Source of the DNA: 34-65-8 sp963529855
Lineage (GTDB): Bacteria > Pseudomonadota > Alphaproteobacteria > Sphingomonadales > Sphingomonadaceae
Length of the DNA stretch: 64,000 nucleotides
Direction of reading: 5' to 3'
Assembly (NCBI GenBank): GCA_963529855.1
Contig: CAURZK010000001.1
Location: 248,001-312,000 of the forward strand
How positions within the stretch are numbered: the stretch's first letter is position 1; each line of letters opens with the position of its first letter. A model generated the notes under the pieces. It ran no database searches. It saw only the letters and a program-made list of their open reading frames with translations, and was not told the origin of the DNA. Of this stretch, positions 39,656-47,196 are shown piece after piece. The translations under genes were made by a program, and so were the position numbers.

Positions 39656-40758
39656 GCACGACCGGACGCCAGATCTTTACCACCCTTGCCGCCGACGGCA
39701 CGCTGACGGTCGAGGTGGGCGAGGCCAGCTTCCCCGCGCCGACCGGCAACCAGGTGCTTGTCCGCATGGAAGCGGCGCCCATCAATCCGAGCGATCTGGC
39801 CTTGCTGTTCGGCCCGGCCGATCTCGAGAACGCAGAATATTCGCCCGGCAAGATCGTCGCGAAAATGCCCGAACCCTTCGCTTCCGCCGCGAAGGCGCGT
39901 CACGGCCAGCGCCTGCCGGTGGGCAACGAAGGCGCGGGCACCGTGATCGCCGCGGGTGACGGTGACATGGCGAAGGCACTGGTGGGCCAGCGAGTCGCGT
40001 GCGTGCCCGGAAACGCCTTTTCGGAATACGCACTGGCCGATGCGGCCATGTGCCTGCCGCTGGGCGACGTATCGAGCGAAGACGGCGCGTCCGCCTTCGT
40101 CAATCCGATGACGGCACTGGGCTTCGTCGAAAATGCCAGGATGGACGGGCAGAAGGCCATCATCCACTGCGCTGCGGCGTCGAACCTTGGCCAGATGCTC
40201 AACCGCATTTGCCAGGAAGATGGCATCGCGCTGGTCAACATCGTGCGCAAGGAAGAACAGGCCGAACTGCTGCGTTCGCAAGGCGCGCAATGGGTCGTCA
40301 ATTCTTCCGATCCCGATTTCATGAAGCAACTGCGCGAGGCGATCGCGGCGACGGGCGCGTTCTACGGCTTCGATCCGATCGGCGGCGGGCAGTCGGTCGA
40401 TCACTGCTTCAAGGCGATGGAGCAGGTCGCGGCATCGCAGATGGGCGAATACAGCCGTTACGGCTCCAACCAGCCGAAGCGGATGTTCATCTACGGCCGA
40501 CTCGACCTGGGGCCGACCATCCTGACGCCCAGCTATGGCTTCGGCTGGACGTTGTCGGGCTGGCTCCTGACCCCGTTCCTGCAGCAGGCGGGGATGGAAA
40601 CCGTCCTGCGGATGCGCCAGCGCGTGCTCGCCGGGCTCAAGACGACATTCGCCAGCAGCTACAAGCGGCGCGTGGACCTCGACGAGATGCTGACGCGGGA
40701 AGCGGCGCTCGATTACCGGGCGATGCGCACGGGCGAGAAGTACCTCGTCACACCCTAG
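39652..40758 (+). CDS. Zinc-binding dehydrogenase / quinone oxidoreductase-like MDR protein
   Basis: 368 residues, medium-chain dehydrogenase fold. The N-terminal GroES-like domain runs VLVRMEAAPINPSDLALLFG to GNEGAGTVIAAG. The nucleotide-binding half begins with AIIHCAAASNLGQMLNRICQ; the usual GxGxxG loop is replaced by AAASNLG, a variation seen in some NADPH-linked reductases of this family. No zinc-ligand Cys cluster is evident, so it is probably a zinc-free reductase. It shares a transcript with truA. Its end is four bases from the end of the convergent HxlR regulator, placing it beside the detoxification genes. Confidence 0.82.
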   Translation: MSTTGRQIFTTLAADGTLTVEVGEASFPAPTGNQVLVRMEAAPINPSDLALLFGPADLENAEYSPGKIVAKMPEPFASAAKARHGQRLPVGNEGAGTVIAAGDGDMAKALVGQRVACVPGNAFSEYALADAAMCLPLGDVSSEDGASAFVNPMTALGFVENARMDGQKAIIHCAAASNLGQMLNRICQEDGIALVNIVRKEEQAELLRSQGAQWVVNSSDPDFMKQLREAIAATGAFYGFDPIGGGQSVDHCFKAMEQVAASQMGEYSRYGSNQPKRMFIYGRLDLGPTILTPSYGFGWTLSGWLLTPFLQQAGMETVLRMRQRVLAGLKTTFASSYKRRVDLDEMLTREAALDYRAMRTGEKYLVTP

Positions 40759-41447
40759 GCCAGCTTGTCGGGCAAGCAAAACAGTGCAGCGAAGCGGAGC
40801 GCCAGGTCCCGGTCGCCTTCGATCGACAGCCCTGCCTCCGCTTCCAGTGTCTCCCACGGAATCCCGGCATAGATGCCCCCGGCGATGATCGAGGCGACCG
40901 GCGCGCGAAACAACGCGTCCGCTTCGCTTACGTCGCCCCGAAAGATGGGCAGCACACCCGGTCCGGGGCAGACCAGAAAACTCTCGTCGCCGATGACGAA
41001 GCCGATCCGCCCCGGGATCGTCGCCGTGCGCGCATAATCAGCCATCGTGCGCAGCGACAGCATCAGCGAAACCGCCGACAACGGCAACGTCGGATCGTGC
41101 GCGCTGGATTTGGCCGCCCAACGACCAAGTTCCTGAATCAGCGGCTCGGTGGCGTAACCCCACTCGGTCAGTTCATAGACCTGCGCCTTGGCTGGCGGGG
41201 GCAACTGCCGCCGCACCAGGACACCCGCTTCTTCCAGTGAATTAAGGCGCTCCGTCAGCACCTTGGCGCTTATTCCGGGCAGGCTGGCGCGGATGTCTGA
41301 AAATCGCCGCGCGCCCAGCATAAGCTCCCGGACGATCAGCAGCGACCACCGTTCGCCGACCAGTTCCATGGCGAACGCCGTCCCGCAAGCATCGCCGTAC
41401 CATTTGCCGTGACCCGCTTCAGTTCTAGTTTCTTTTGGTAACTTCAT
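40755..41447 (-). CDS. HxlR-family transcriptional regulator
   Basis: 230 residues. An HxlR winged helix (about 18-110) has ACGTAFAMELVGERWSLLIV, RRFSDIRASLPGISAKVLTERLNSLEEAGVL and VYELTEWGYATEPLIQELGRWA. Cys21 lies early in the first helix, where redox- or electrophile-sensing cysteines sit in relatives such as YodB and HypR. About 120 extra residues form a C-terminal domain that resembles an SCP2-like ligand-binding fold, seen in some longer HxlR proteins. It is divergent from the VOC/GST operon, and two palindromes lie across its start codon, suggesting that it controls both itself and the operon. Confidence 0.88.
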   Translation of the reverse strand: MKLPKETRTEAGHGKWYGDACGTAFAMELVGERWSLLIVRELMLGARRFSDIRASLPGISAKVLTERLNSLEEAGVLVRRQLPPPAKAQVYELTEWGYATEPLIQELGRWAAKSSAHDPTLPLSAVSLMLSLRTMADYARTATIPGRIGFVIGDESFLVCPGPGVLPIFRGDVSEADALFRAPVASIIAGGIYAGIPWETLEAEAGLSIEGDRDLALRFAALFCLPDKLA

Positions 41448-41464
41448 AGTTGCTTTTAGTAACT
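41427..41464. promoter_or_regulatory. Paired imperfect palindromes (putative HxlR operators)
   Basis: Two sites of the form AGTTnC-N5-GTAACT lie at 41427-41443 and 41448-41464. Their centres are 21 bp apart, two helical turns, and 15 of 18 bases agree between them. The first lies in the first codons of the HxlR gene, the second just upstream. Dimeric winged-helix repressors bind such inverted repeats. Confidence 0.6.
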
Positions 41465-41519
41465 CAGAAGCGCACAAAGGGCAAGTTCCGATTCGGGGGG
41501 GCGGGAGAGGAGAGAGCCG

Positions 41520-41948
41520 ATGACGAAGATGATTTTCGTGAACCTGCCTGTGGTTGATCTGGACCGATCCAAGGCATTCTACGAGGCTCTGGGGTTCACC
41601 AACGAAGCCAAGTTCACCGACGATACGGCCGCATGCATGGTTTGGTCGGAAAACATCTACGTGATGCTGCTGACCCACGACAAATGGCGCCAGTTCACCA
41701 GTCGTCCGATCCCGGCCAGCGGATCGAGCGAAGTGATGCTGGCGGTCAGCTGCGATGATCGCGATCACGTCAATCGTATTACCGACATTGCTGGCGCGTC
41801 CGGCGGAACGGCCGACATCAATCCGAAGCAGGACCACGGCTTCATGATAAGCCGCAGCTTCGCCGATCCCGATGGCCATGTCTGGGAACCGATGTGGATG
41901 GATCGAGCTGCGGCCGCCGCCGGAACCCCGGCCGAAGCAATGGCCTGA
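41520..41948 (+). CDS. VOC family protein (glyoxalase/bleomycin-resistance fold), operon gene 1
   Basis: 142 residues, MTKMIFVNLPVVDLDRSKAFYEALGFTNEA at the start (given here in part), a single pair of beta-alpha-beta-beta-beta units. The segments SSEVMLAVSC, DHGFMISRSFADPDGHVWEPMWMD match the lactoylglutathione-lyase-like subgroup, with the acidic metal-ligand position in WEPMW. VOC enzymes act on glyoxals, epoxides or aromatic diols. GGAGAG precedes the ATG. It is the first gene after the putative operators. Confidence 0.88.
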   Translation: MTKMIFVNLPVVDLDRSKAFYEALGFTNEAKFTDDTAACMVWSENIYVMLLTHDKWRQFTSRPIPASGSSEVMLAVSCDDRDHVNRITDIAGASGGTADINPKQDHGFMISRSFADPDGHVWEPMWMDRAAAAAGTPAEAMA

Positions 41949-41976
41949 CAATCACGATATCGAGAGGAGAAAGGCA

Positions 41977-42345
41977 ATGTACATCAATGGATTCGTCCTC
42001 GCCGTTCCGGCCGACAAGAAGGACGCCTATCGCAAAGTCGCCGAGAAGTTCTGGGAGATCGCCAAGGATTATGGCGCCCGCTCGCAGGTCGAATGCTGGG
42101 AAGTCGACGTGCCTGATGGGAAGGTCACCGATTTCCGCCGAGCCGTGAAGATCGAGGATGGCGAGAAAGTCGTCTTCTCTTGGGTCATCTGGGACGACAA
42201 GGAAACAGCGGACGCCAGCCACGACAAGATGATGGCCGACGAACGAATGAAGCAGTTCGGCGCGGAGGACGGCAGCGACATGCCGTTCGACGGCAAGCGC
42301 ATGATCTATGGCGGGTTCGAACCACTGGTGTGGAAGGATGCCTGA
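41977..42345 (+). CDS. DUF1428 protein (YbaA-like), operon gene 2
   Basis: 122 residues: MYINGFVLAVPADKKDAYRK, then VECWEVDVPDGKVTDFRRAV and DMPFDGKRMIYGGFEPLV at the C-terminus. This is the DUF1428 family, with a ferredoxin-like (dimeric alpha-beta barrel) fold and no proven function. It has a strong ribosome binding site (GAGGAGAAAGG). It follows the VOC gene by 28 bp, and its stop overlaps the next gene by eight bases. DUF1428 genes next to VOC/GST genes are common in sphingomonads as far as I recall. Confidence 0.87.
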   Translation: MYINGFVLAVPADKKDAYRKVAEKFWEIAKDYGARSQVECWEVDVPDGKVTDFRRAVKIEDGEKVVFSWVIWDDKETADASHDKMMADERMKQFGAEDGSDMPFDGKRMIYGGFEPLVWKDA

Positions 42346-42994
42346 GGGCGTGCCAGGCGAGGTAGCCATCTGGACGCTCGACTGGGTGCCGGAATTTCCG
42401 CGCGGCTATGTGCGCGACCTGCGCTTGCGCTGGGCGTGCGAGGAGGCGGGCATCCCCTATATCATGCGGGCCGTCGCCTTTGGTGATCGGCACACCAACC
42501 ACCTCGACCGCCAGCCTTTCGGGCAGGTGCCGATGCTGGAGGACGGCGACCTTCGCCTGTTCGAAAGCGGCGCCTGTGTCCTCCACCTCGCCCGCAAGAG
42601 CGAGGCGCTGATGCCGCGTGGTTCCCATGGCGAGGCGGAGGTGACCCAGTGGGTCATCGCCGCGCTCAATTCGATCGAAATGGTGACCATGCCGTGGATC
42701 GTCATGCAGTGGTCGAAGCACGACATCGCTCCGATCACCGAATGGATGGACAAGCGGCTGGCTCAGCTCGAAGCGGTCCTCTCAAGCCGGGAATGGCTGG
42801 TCGCGGACCGCTTTACCGCTGCCGACCTGATCATGGCCGATGTGCTGCGCATGGACGAGTTGCGCGAGCGCGGCGGCCGCCCGGCGAGCGAGGCATATGT
42901 CGAGCGCGTTACGTCCCGCCCCGCTTTCGCCAGGGCTCATGCCGATCAGATCGCTTTCTACGCCGCGGCCGATGCAACCAGAGGGGAAAATTGA
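42338..42994 (+). CDS. Glutathione S-transferase, operon gene 3
   Basis: 218 residues with a thioredoxin-fold N-terminal half (WACEEAGIPYIM..., then FGQVPMLEDGDLRLFESGA with the cis-Pro and the SxA glutathione gamma-glutamyl contact) and an all-helical C-terminal half (AALNSIEMVTMPWIVMQW, WLVADRFTAADLIMADVL with the N-capping motif). It conjugates glutathione to electrophiles. A likely catalytic Tyr is in the RGYVRDLRLRW segment. The start is chosen at the ATG inside the end of DUF1428. The gene ends one base before the next start. Confidence 0.88.
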   Translation: MPEGVPGEVAIWTLDWVPEFPRGYVRDLRLRWACEEAGIPYIMRAVAFGDRHTNHLDRQPFGQVPMLEDGDLRLFESGACVLHLARKSEALMPRGSHGEAEVTQWVIAALNSIEMVTMPWIVMQWSKHDIAPITEWMDKRLAQLEAVLSSREWLVADRFTAADLIMADVLRMDELRERGGRPASEAYVERVTSRPAFARAHADQIAFYAAADATRGEN

Positions 42995-42995
42995 C

Positions 42996-43790
42996 ATGAC
43001 CCGAGAAAGCGCAAGTGATCGCCACGGCGATTTCGTCTGGTACGAACTGATGACCACCGATGCCGACGCGGCGCAGGCATTCTACGGCCCGCTGCTGGGG
43101 TGGGAATTCGCCGACAGCGGAATGGAGGGCGCCGACTATCGCCTGTTCTCCAGTGGCGGGGACCGGATCGGCGGGCTGATGGCGCTGTCGCCGGACATGA
43201 AGGCGGGCGGCGCACGGTCGATGTGGGCCGGCTATATCGAGGTTGACGATGCCGATGCCGCGGCGGATCGGATCGCGGCGCTAGGCGGTACGGTCATGCT
43301 CCAGCCGCAGGACATTCCGGGCGTGGGCCGGTTCGCCTTTGCCGCCGACCCGGCCGGGGCGCCGTTCTACGTCATGCAGGGAAATGGCGAGCCGAGCCAT
43401 TCGTTCGGTCGGCATGGTCCGCGCGACGGCGTATGCGCCTGGAACGAGCTGTACACTACCGACCCCACTGGCGCGAAAGCCTTTTACGGCGAGCTGTTCG
43501 GCTGGACCAAGGACGGCGAAATGGACATGGGCCCGATGGGCAAATACGAATTCCTGCGCACGCGCGATTACATGCTCGGCGCGATAATGCCCAAGCCCGA
43601 CGAATTTCCGGCGACGATGTGGGTCTATTACTTCCGCGTGCCGCGCATCGATCCGGCCGTTGCATACGTACGCGCCAAAGGCGGGCAGGTATTGCTGGAA
43701 CCGCAGGAAATTCCTGGCGGTGAATTCGTCATCCAGGGGCTCGACCCCCAGGGCGCCCTGTTCGCCCTGATCGGCAAGCGAGAGGGCTAG
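42996..43790 (+). CDS. Double-domain VOC family protein, operon gene 4
   Basis: 264 residues with two VOC modules. The first (about 10-130) begins GDFVWYELMTTDADAAQAFY; the second (about 140-262) begins GVCAWNELYTTDPTGAKAFY. Both end with a strand segment (PAGAPFYVMQG and PQGALFALIG). The duplicated form is used by glyoxalase-like and hydroxylase-type VOC proteins. The C-terminal module keeps the typical metal-ligand geometry less clearly than the first. Spacing to the next gene is 3 bp. Confidence 0.86.
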   Translation: MTRESASDRHGDFVWYELMTTDADAAQAFYGPLLGWEFADSGMEGADYRLFSSGGDRIGGLMALSPDMKAGGARSMWAGYIEVDDADAAADRIAALGGTVMLQPQDIPGVGRFAFAADPAGAPFYVMQGNGEPSHSFGRHGPRDGVCAWNELYTTDPTGAKAFYGELFGWTKDGEMDMGPMGKYEFLRTRDYMLGAIMPKPDEFPATMWVYYFRVPRIDPAVAYVRAKGGQVLLEPQEIPGGEFVIQGLDPQGALFALIGKREG

Positions 43791-43793
43791 GCC

Positions 43794-44420
43794 ATGGCGC
43801 GTTTCCTGTTCTACACCAATCCTATGAGCCGCGGCCAGATCGCGCGCTGGGCCCTGCACGAGGTGGGCGCTGATTACGACCAGCGCATCGTCGAATACGG
43901 CCCTCGCCCCGCCGATTTCCTCGCCCACAATCCGATGGGCAAGCTTCCCACGATTGTCGATCGGGGCGGCGGAAGTGAGCGTGCCGTGACCGAGGCGGCA
44001 GCGATCTGCCACTACCTGGCGGAAATGCACCCCGATGCCGCGCTGCTGCCGCGCGATGACGAGAAGGCCGACTATTTCCGCTGGCTGCTCTTTGCCGCCG
44101 GCCCGGTCGAACAGGCGGTCACCGCCCGCTCGATGGGGTGGGAAGTGTCGAGCGACAAGGAAATGATGGTCGGCTTCGGCAATTTCGAACGCGTGGTGGA
44201 TACACTCGCCAACTGGTTCGAAACGCACGACTTTGTCTGTGGCGGCAGGTTTACGATGGCGGACGTTTACGTGGGCGCGCAGGTCGACTGGGGCCAGGCG
44301 TTCGGTACCCTCCCCTCGCGTCCCGCGCTCCAGGCCTATGCCGAGCGCATCCGGGCGCGCGATGCGTACAAGTCTGCAAAGGTGATCGACAACAAGCTGA
44401 TCGAGGATGCCAAGCAATGA
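43794..44420 (+). CDS. Glutathione S-transferase, operon gene 5
   Basis: 208 residues. The N-terminal MARFLFYTNPMSRGQIARWA has a Ser at the catalytic position (NPMSRG), then NPMGKLPTIVDRGG with the cis-Pro and a VTEAAAICHYLAE contact. The C-terminal domain includes FVCGGRFTMADVYVGAQVDW. It is clearly different from the GSTs at gene 3 and gene 8, so the three are not recent duplicates. It overlaps the next VOC gene by four bases. Confidence 0.88.
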   Translation: MARFLFYTNPMSRGQIARWALHEVGADYDQRIVEYGPRPADFLAHNPMGKLPTIVDRGGGSERAVTEAAAICHYLAEMHPDAALLPRDDEKADYFRWLLFAAGPVEQAVTARSMGWEVSSDKEMMVGFGNFERVVDTLANWFETHDFVCGGRFTMADVYVGAQVDWGQAFGTLPSRPALQAYAERIRARDAYKSAKVIDNKLIEDAKQ

Positions 44421-44893
44421 CCAAGAACACCATCTGCCTGTGGTTCGATGGCAATGCGCGCGAGGCGGCTGAATTCTACGCCTCGGTCTTTCCCGATAGC
44501 CACGTCGGCACAGTGCACCGCGCGCCGGACGATTTTCCCGGCGGCCAGAAGGGCGACGAGCTGACGGTCGAATTCACCGTCTGCGGCATTCCCTGCATCG
44601 GCCTCAACGGCGGCCCCGCATTCCCGCAGACCGAGGCCTTCAGTTTCCAGATCATGACGGAAGACCAAGCGGAAACCGACCGATACTGGAATGCCATCGT
44701 CGCCAACGGCGGGGCTGAAAGCGCCTGCGGCTGGTGCAAGGACAAGTGGGGCGTCAGCTGGCAGATTACCCCGCGAACCTTGACCGAGGGGCTGGCAGCG
44801 GACGGCAACGAGGCCCGGCGCGCCTTCGCTGCCATGATGCAAATGGGCAAGATCGACGTCGCCCGGATCGACGCTGCACGGCGGGGAGCCTGA
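44417..44893 (+). CDS. VOC family protein, PhnB-like, operon gene 6
   Basis: 158 residues: MTKNTICLWFDGNAREAAEFYASVF is the opening (quoted in part), followed by GIPCIGLNGGPAFPQTEAFSF and GGAESACGWCKDKWGVSWQI. This is the PhnB/3-demethylubiquinone methyltransferase-like subset of the VOC superfamily, usually with no methyltransferase activity. Four Cys are present, two in ACGWC. The function is unknown; the position in a GST operon points to electrophile handling. Confidence 0.86.
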   Translation: MTKNTICLWFDGNAREAAEFYASVFPDSHVGTVHRAPDDFPGGQKGDELTVEFTVCGIPCIGLNGGPAFPQTEAFSFQIMTEDQAETDRYWNAIVANGGAESACGWCKDKWGVSWQITPRTLTEGLAADGNEARRAFAAMMQMGKIDVARIDAARRGA

Positions 44894-44896
44894 GCG

Positions 44897-45562
44897 ATGG
44901 CGCGCAGGATTATCGGCGGCGCGTTTCTGTCGCTCGACGGCGTCATGCAGGCACCGGGCGGCCCGGAGGAGGATCCCAGCGGCGGCTTCGCGCTGGGCGG
45001 CTGGCTGGCAAACCATTTCGAGGAAGTGATCGGCCACCAGGTCGATACGTTGTTCAGCCAACCCTACGACCTGCTGCTGGGGCGGCGTACCTACGATATC
45101 TTTGCCGGCTACTGGCCATTCCAGCCCATGGACAATCCAATCGCAGAAGGCTTCGCGAAGGCGGGCAAATATGTCCTGACCGGTTCGGACGACCCGCTTA
45201 GCTGGCAAGGCAGCCAGCGGCTGGCAGATCTCGATGCGCTGGCTGACATCAAGCAGCACGACGGGCCCGATCTCGTCATCCAGGGCAGTTCGACGCTTTA
45301 CCCGCAATTGCTGGAGCGCGGCTTGCTGGACCGACTGGTGCTGATGGTTGCACCGGTGACGCTGGGCGCGGGCAAACGCCTGTTCGGCCAGGGCACCCCG
45401 CCCCGCGCGTTCAAGGTCGTCGAGCAGCGCATCGGCCCGGGCGGCAGCGTGGTCTCGACTTACGAACCTGCGGGGCCGGTCGAAACGGGCACATTCGAAA
45501 CCCAGGATCCGAGCGCGCAGGAACTGGAACGGCGCGCAAAAATTGCGGCAGGGACTTGGTGA
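44897..45562 (+). CDS. Dihydrofolate reductase-like (RibD C-terminal) family protein, operon gene 7
   Basis: 221 residues. The start MARRIIGGAFLSLDGVMQAP, then LLGRRTYDIFAGYWPFQP and DLVIQGSSTLYPQLLERGLL, then LVAPVTLGAGKRLFG-type end, match the RibD_C/DHFR-like reductases that use NADPH. These stand-alone proteins have unknown substrates and are often next to stress genes. It lies 3 bp after gene 6 and overlaps gene 8 by one base. Confidence 0.86.
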   Translation: MARRIIGGAFLSLDGVMQAPGGPEEDPSGGFALGGWLANHFEEVIGHQVDTLFSQPYDLLLGRRTYDIFAGYWPFQPMDNPIAEGFAKAGKYVLTGSDDPLSWQGSQRLADLDALADIKQHDGPDLVIQGSSTLYPQLLERGLLDRLVLMVAPVTLGAGKRLFGQGTPPRAFKVVEQRIGPGGSVVSTYEPAGPVETGTFETQDPSAQELERRAKIAAGTW

Positions 45563-46239
45563 TGCTGGAACTCCACGGCCATCCGTTCTCGTCATACACC
45601 TGGAAGGCACTGATCCCTCTCTACGCCAACGATACGCCGTTCACCTTTCGCGAAATCGATACCTCGGTTCCCAAGTTCGAAAGTTTTACCGGCAAGGCGC
45701 ATCCAGCCGGGCAGTTTCCGGTGCTGGTCGACGGCGAGGCCGTGGTGGTCGAGGCGACCAGCATTGTCGAATATCTCGCGGTTCACCACCCCGGCCCCGC
45801 CCCGCTGATCCCGGCGGACCCGGCTGAGGCAGTCATCGCGCGCATGCTGGACCGGGTGTTCGACAACTATGTGATGGGCAACATGCAGCGCGTCATGGCG
45901 GCCTTCTTCGTCGACAAGGATGATCCCGGTGCGGGCGGCCTGCGGGAGGAACCCCATGTGCCCGAGATTGAAGCCGGCAAGGCGGGCCTGCGCCGCAGCT
46001 ATGCCTGGCTGGAACGGTGGCTGGGTGCAGGCACGTTGCCGCCACATGTCAGCCTGGTCACCGGCGCTGCGGCCCCGGCGCTGTTCTACGCCGACTGGGT
46101 CGAGCGTATTCCCGTTGATTGCCCTCGCCTCGCTGCACTGCGTGCCGAACTGCTGGTGCTGCCGCCGGTTGCGCGCTGTGTCGAGGATGCCCGCCCCTAT
46201 CGAGCGTACTTTCCCTACGGCGCGCCGGACCGTGATTGA
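45562..46239 (+). CDS. Glutathione S-transferase, operon gene 8
   Basis: 225 residues. MLELHGHPFSSYTWKALIPL carries Ser residues at the catalytic start, followed by HPAGQFPVLVDGEAVVVEATSIVEYL, with the cis-Pro and the E-A-T-S glutathione contact. The C-terminal domain is helical and somewhat long, with RRSYAWLERWLGAG. It closes the operon; the next gene, a convergent J-domain protein, ends 33 bp further on. In-frame GTG and TTG codons 3 and 6 bases upstream are alternatives to this ATG. Confidence 0.86.
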   Translation: MLELHGHPFSSYTWKALIPLYANDTPFTFREIDTSVPKFESFTGKAHPAGQFPVLVDGEAVVVEATSIVEYLAVHHPGPAPLIPADPAEAVIARMLDRVFDNYVMGNMQRVMAAFFVDKDDPGAGGLREEPHVPEIEAGKAGLRRSYAWLERWLGAGTLPPHVSLVTGAAAPALFYADWVERIPVDCPRLAALRAELLVLPPVARCVEDARPYRAYFPYGAPDRD

Positions 46240-46272
46240 TCGCGCCCGCGAGGGGTGATGATCCGGGCGGCG

Positions 46273-46866
46273 CTATGCGAATGCGCTGGATTTCTTGAGC
46301 AGGTTATAGGCTTCCACCACCCGGCCCAGCCGCGCCTCGTACTGGCGGTCGCCGCCGTTGCGATCCGGGTGGTACCGGCGGACAAGCTCGGAGTAACGGG
46401 TGCGCAGGCCCTTGCGGTCGACTTCGGCCGAAAGGCCCATCGTGTCGAGCGCTTCCGCCTCTGCCCGGCTGAACCGGCCGGACATCGCGGTGCGCGCGGT
46501 GCGCTGGGCCCGGTTGCGGATGCCGGCCGCGCGGGCGCCGATGGCGTCGAGGGGGTCGTCGTAATCCGCCCAGCGCGGCATCCCGTCGACATGCGCGGTC
46601 GGCCGAAAGGCGCGGCTCTCGCGCGCCCAGCCCGCGATCGGGGACTGCGCGGTGAGGATTTCTTCTGCGCTCATCCCTGCGAAATAGTCATAGCCAGCGT
46701 TGAATTCGCGCACGTGCTCGAGGCACAGCCAGCGCCAGTCGCCCGGCCCGTCAAAGCTGTTCGCGTGGGCGCCGGGGGCACGAAATTCGCCCGCTTCGGT
46801 GCATCCTGGCGCCGCGCATTCGCGGGCGGCCCCTTCGTATCGGCCATGGAATCTGCTCTGTTTCAC
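46273..46866 (-). CDS. C-terminal J-domain (DnaJ-like) protein
   Basis: 197 residues. The last 60 residues form a J domain: ALDTMGLSAEVDRKGLRTRY, then LVRRYHPDRNGGDRQYEARL with an intact HPD, then AYNLLKKSSAF. The N-terminal part (SRFHGRYEGAARECAAPGCTEAGEFRAPG and LCLEHVREFNAGYDYFAG) has Cys pairs resembling a small zinc site and is typical of this protein type. The GTG start is inferred because the RFHGRYEG motif normally opens the protein. It is head-to-head with bolA. It would stimulate DnaK with an unknown client. Confidence 0.83.
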   Translation of the reverse strand: MKQSRFHGRYEGAARECAAPGCTEAGEFRAPGAHANSFDGPGDWRWLCLEHVREFNAGYDYFAGMSAEEILTAQSPIAGWARESRAFRPTAHVDGMPRWADYDDPLDAIGARAAGIRNRAQRTARTAMSGRFSRAEAEALDTMGLSAEVDRKGLRTRYSELVRRYHPDRNGGDRQYEARLGRVVEAYNLLKKSSAFA

Positions 46867-46917
46867 CCCGACAGGATGGGCATGGACAAGCCGGATTGGA
46901 ACCCCCAAACCGGACGA

Positions 46918-47196
46918 ATGGCAGGACCGTTGCAACGTGAAATCGAATCGCTGCTGACAGCCGCGTTCGCCCCGTCCCGGCTGGAGGTCGTCAACGACAG
47001 CGCCAAGCATCGCGGCCATTCCGGCGACGACGGCAGCGGGGAATCGCACTTTACCGTGCTGATCGAAAGCACTGCGTTCGCGAGTGTCGGGCGGTTGCAG
47101 CGCCAGCGGATGGTCAACGCCGCATTGGGCGACATTCCGGGCGAACGGGTGCACGCGCTCGCGATCCGGGCAAGCGAACCGGGAGAGCTGACATGA
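46918..47196 (+). CDS. bolA: BolA family protein
   Basis: 92 residues from MAGPLQREIESLL: the BolA fold with APSRLEVVNDSAKHRGHSG, ESHFTVLIESTAFASVGRLQ and RQRMVNAALGDIPGERVHAL. BolA proteins pair with monothiol glutaredoxins in Fe-S transfer and affect morphology. In-frame ATGs at 46876 and 46882 are alternative starts giving a slightly longer protein. It overlaps the next gene (pirin) by four bases. It is divergent from the J-domain gene. Confidence 0.88.
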   Translation: MAGPLQREIESLLTAAFAPSRLEVVNDSAKHRGHSGDDGSGESHFTVLIESTAFASVGRLQRQRMVNAALGDIPGERVHALAIRASEPGELT

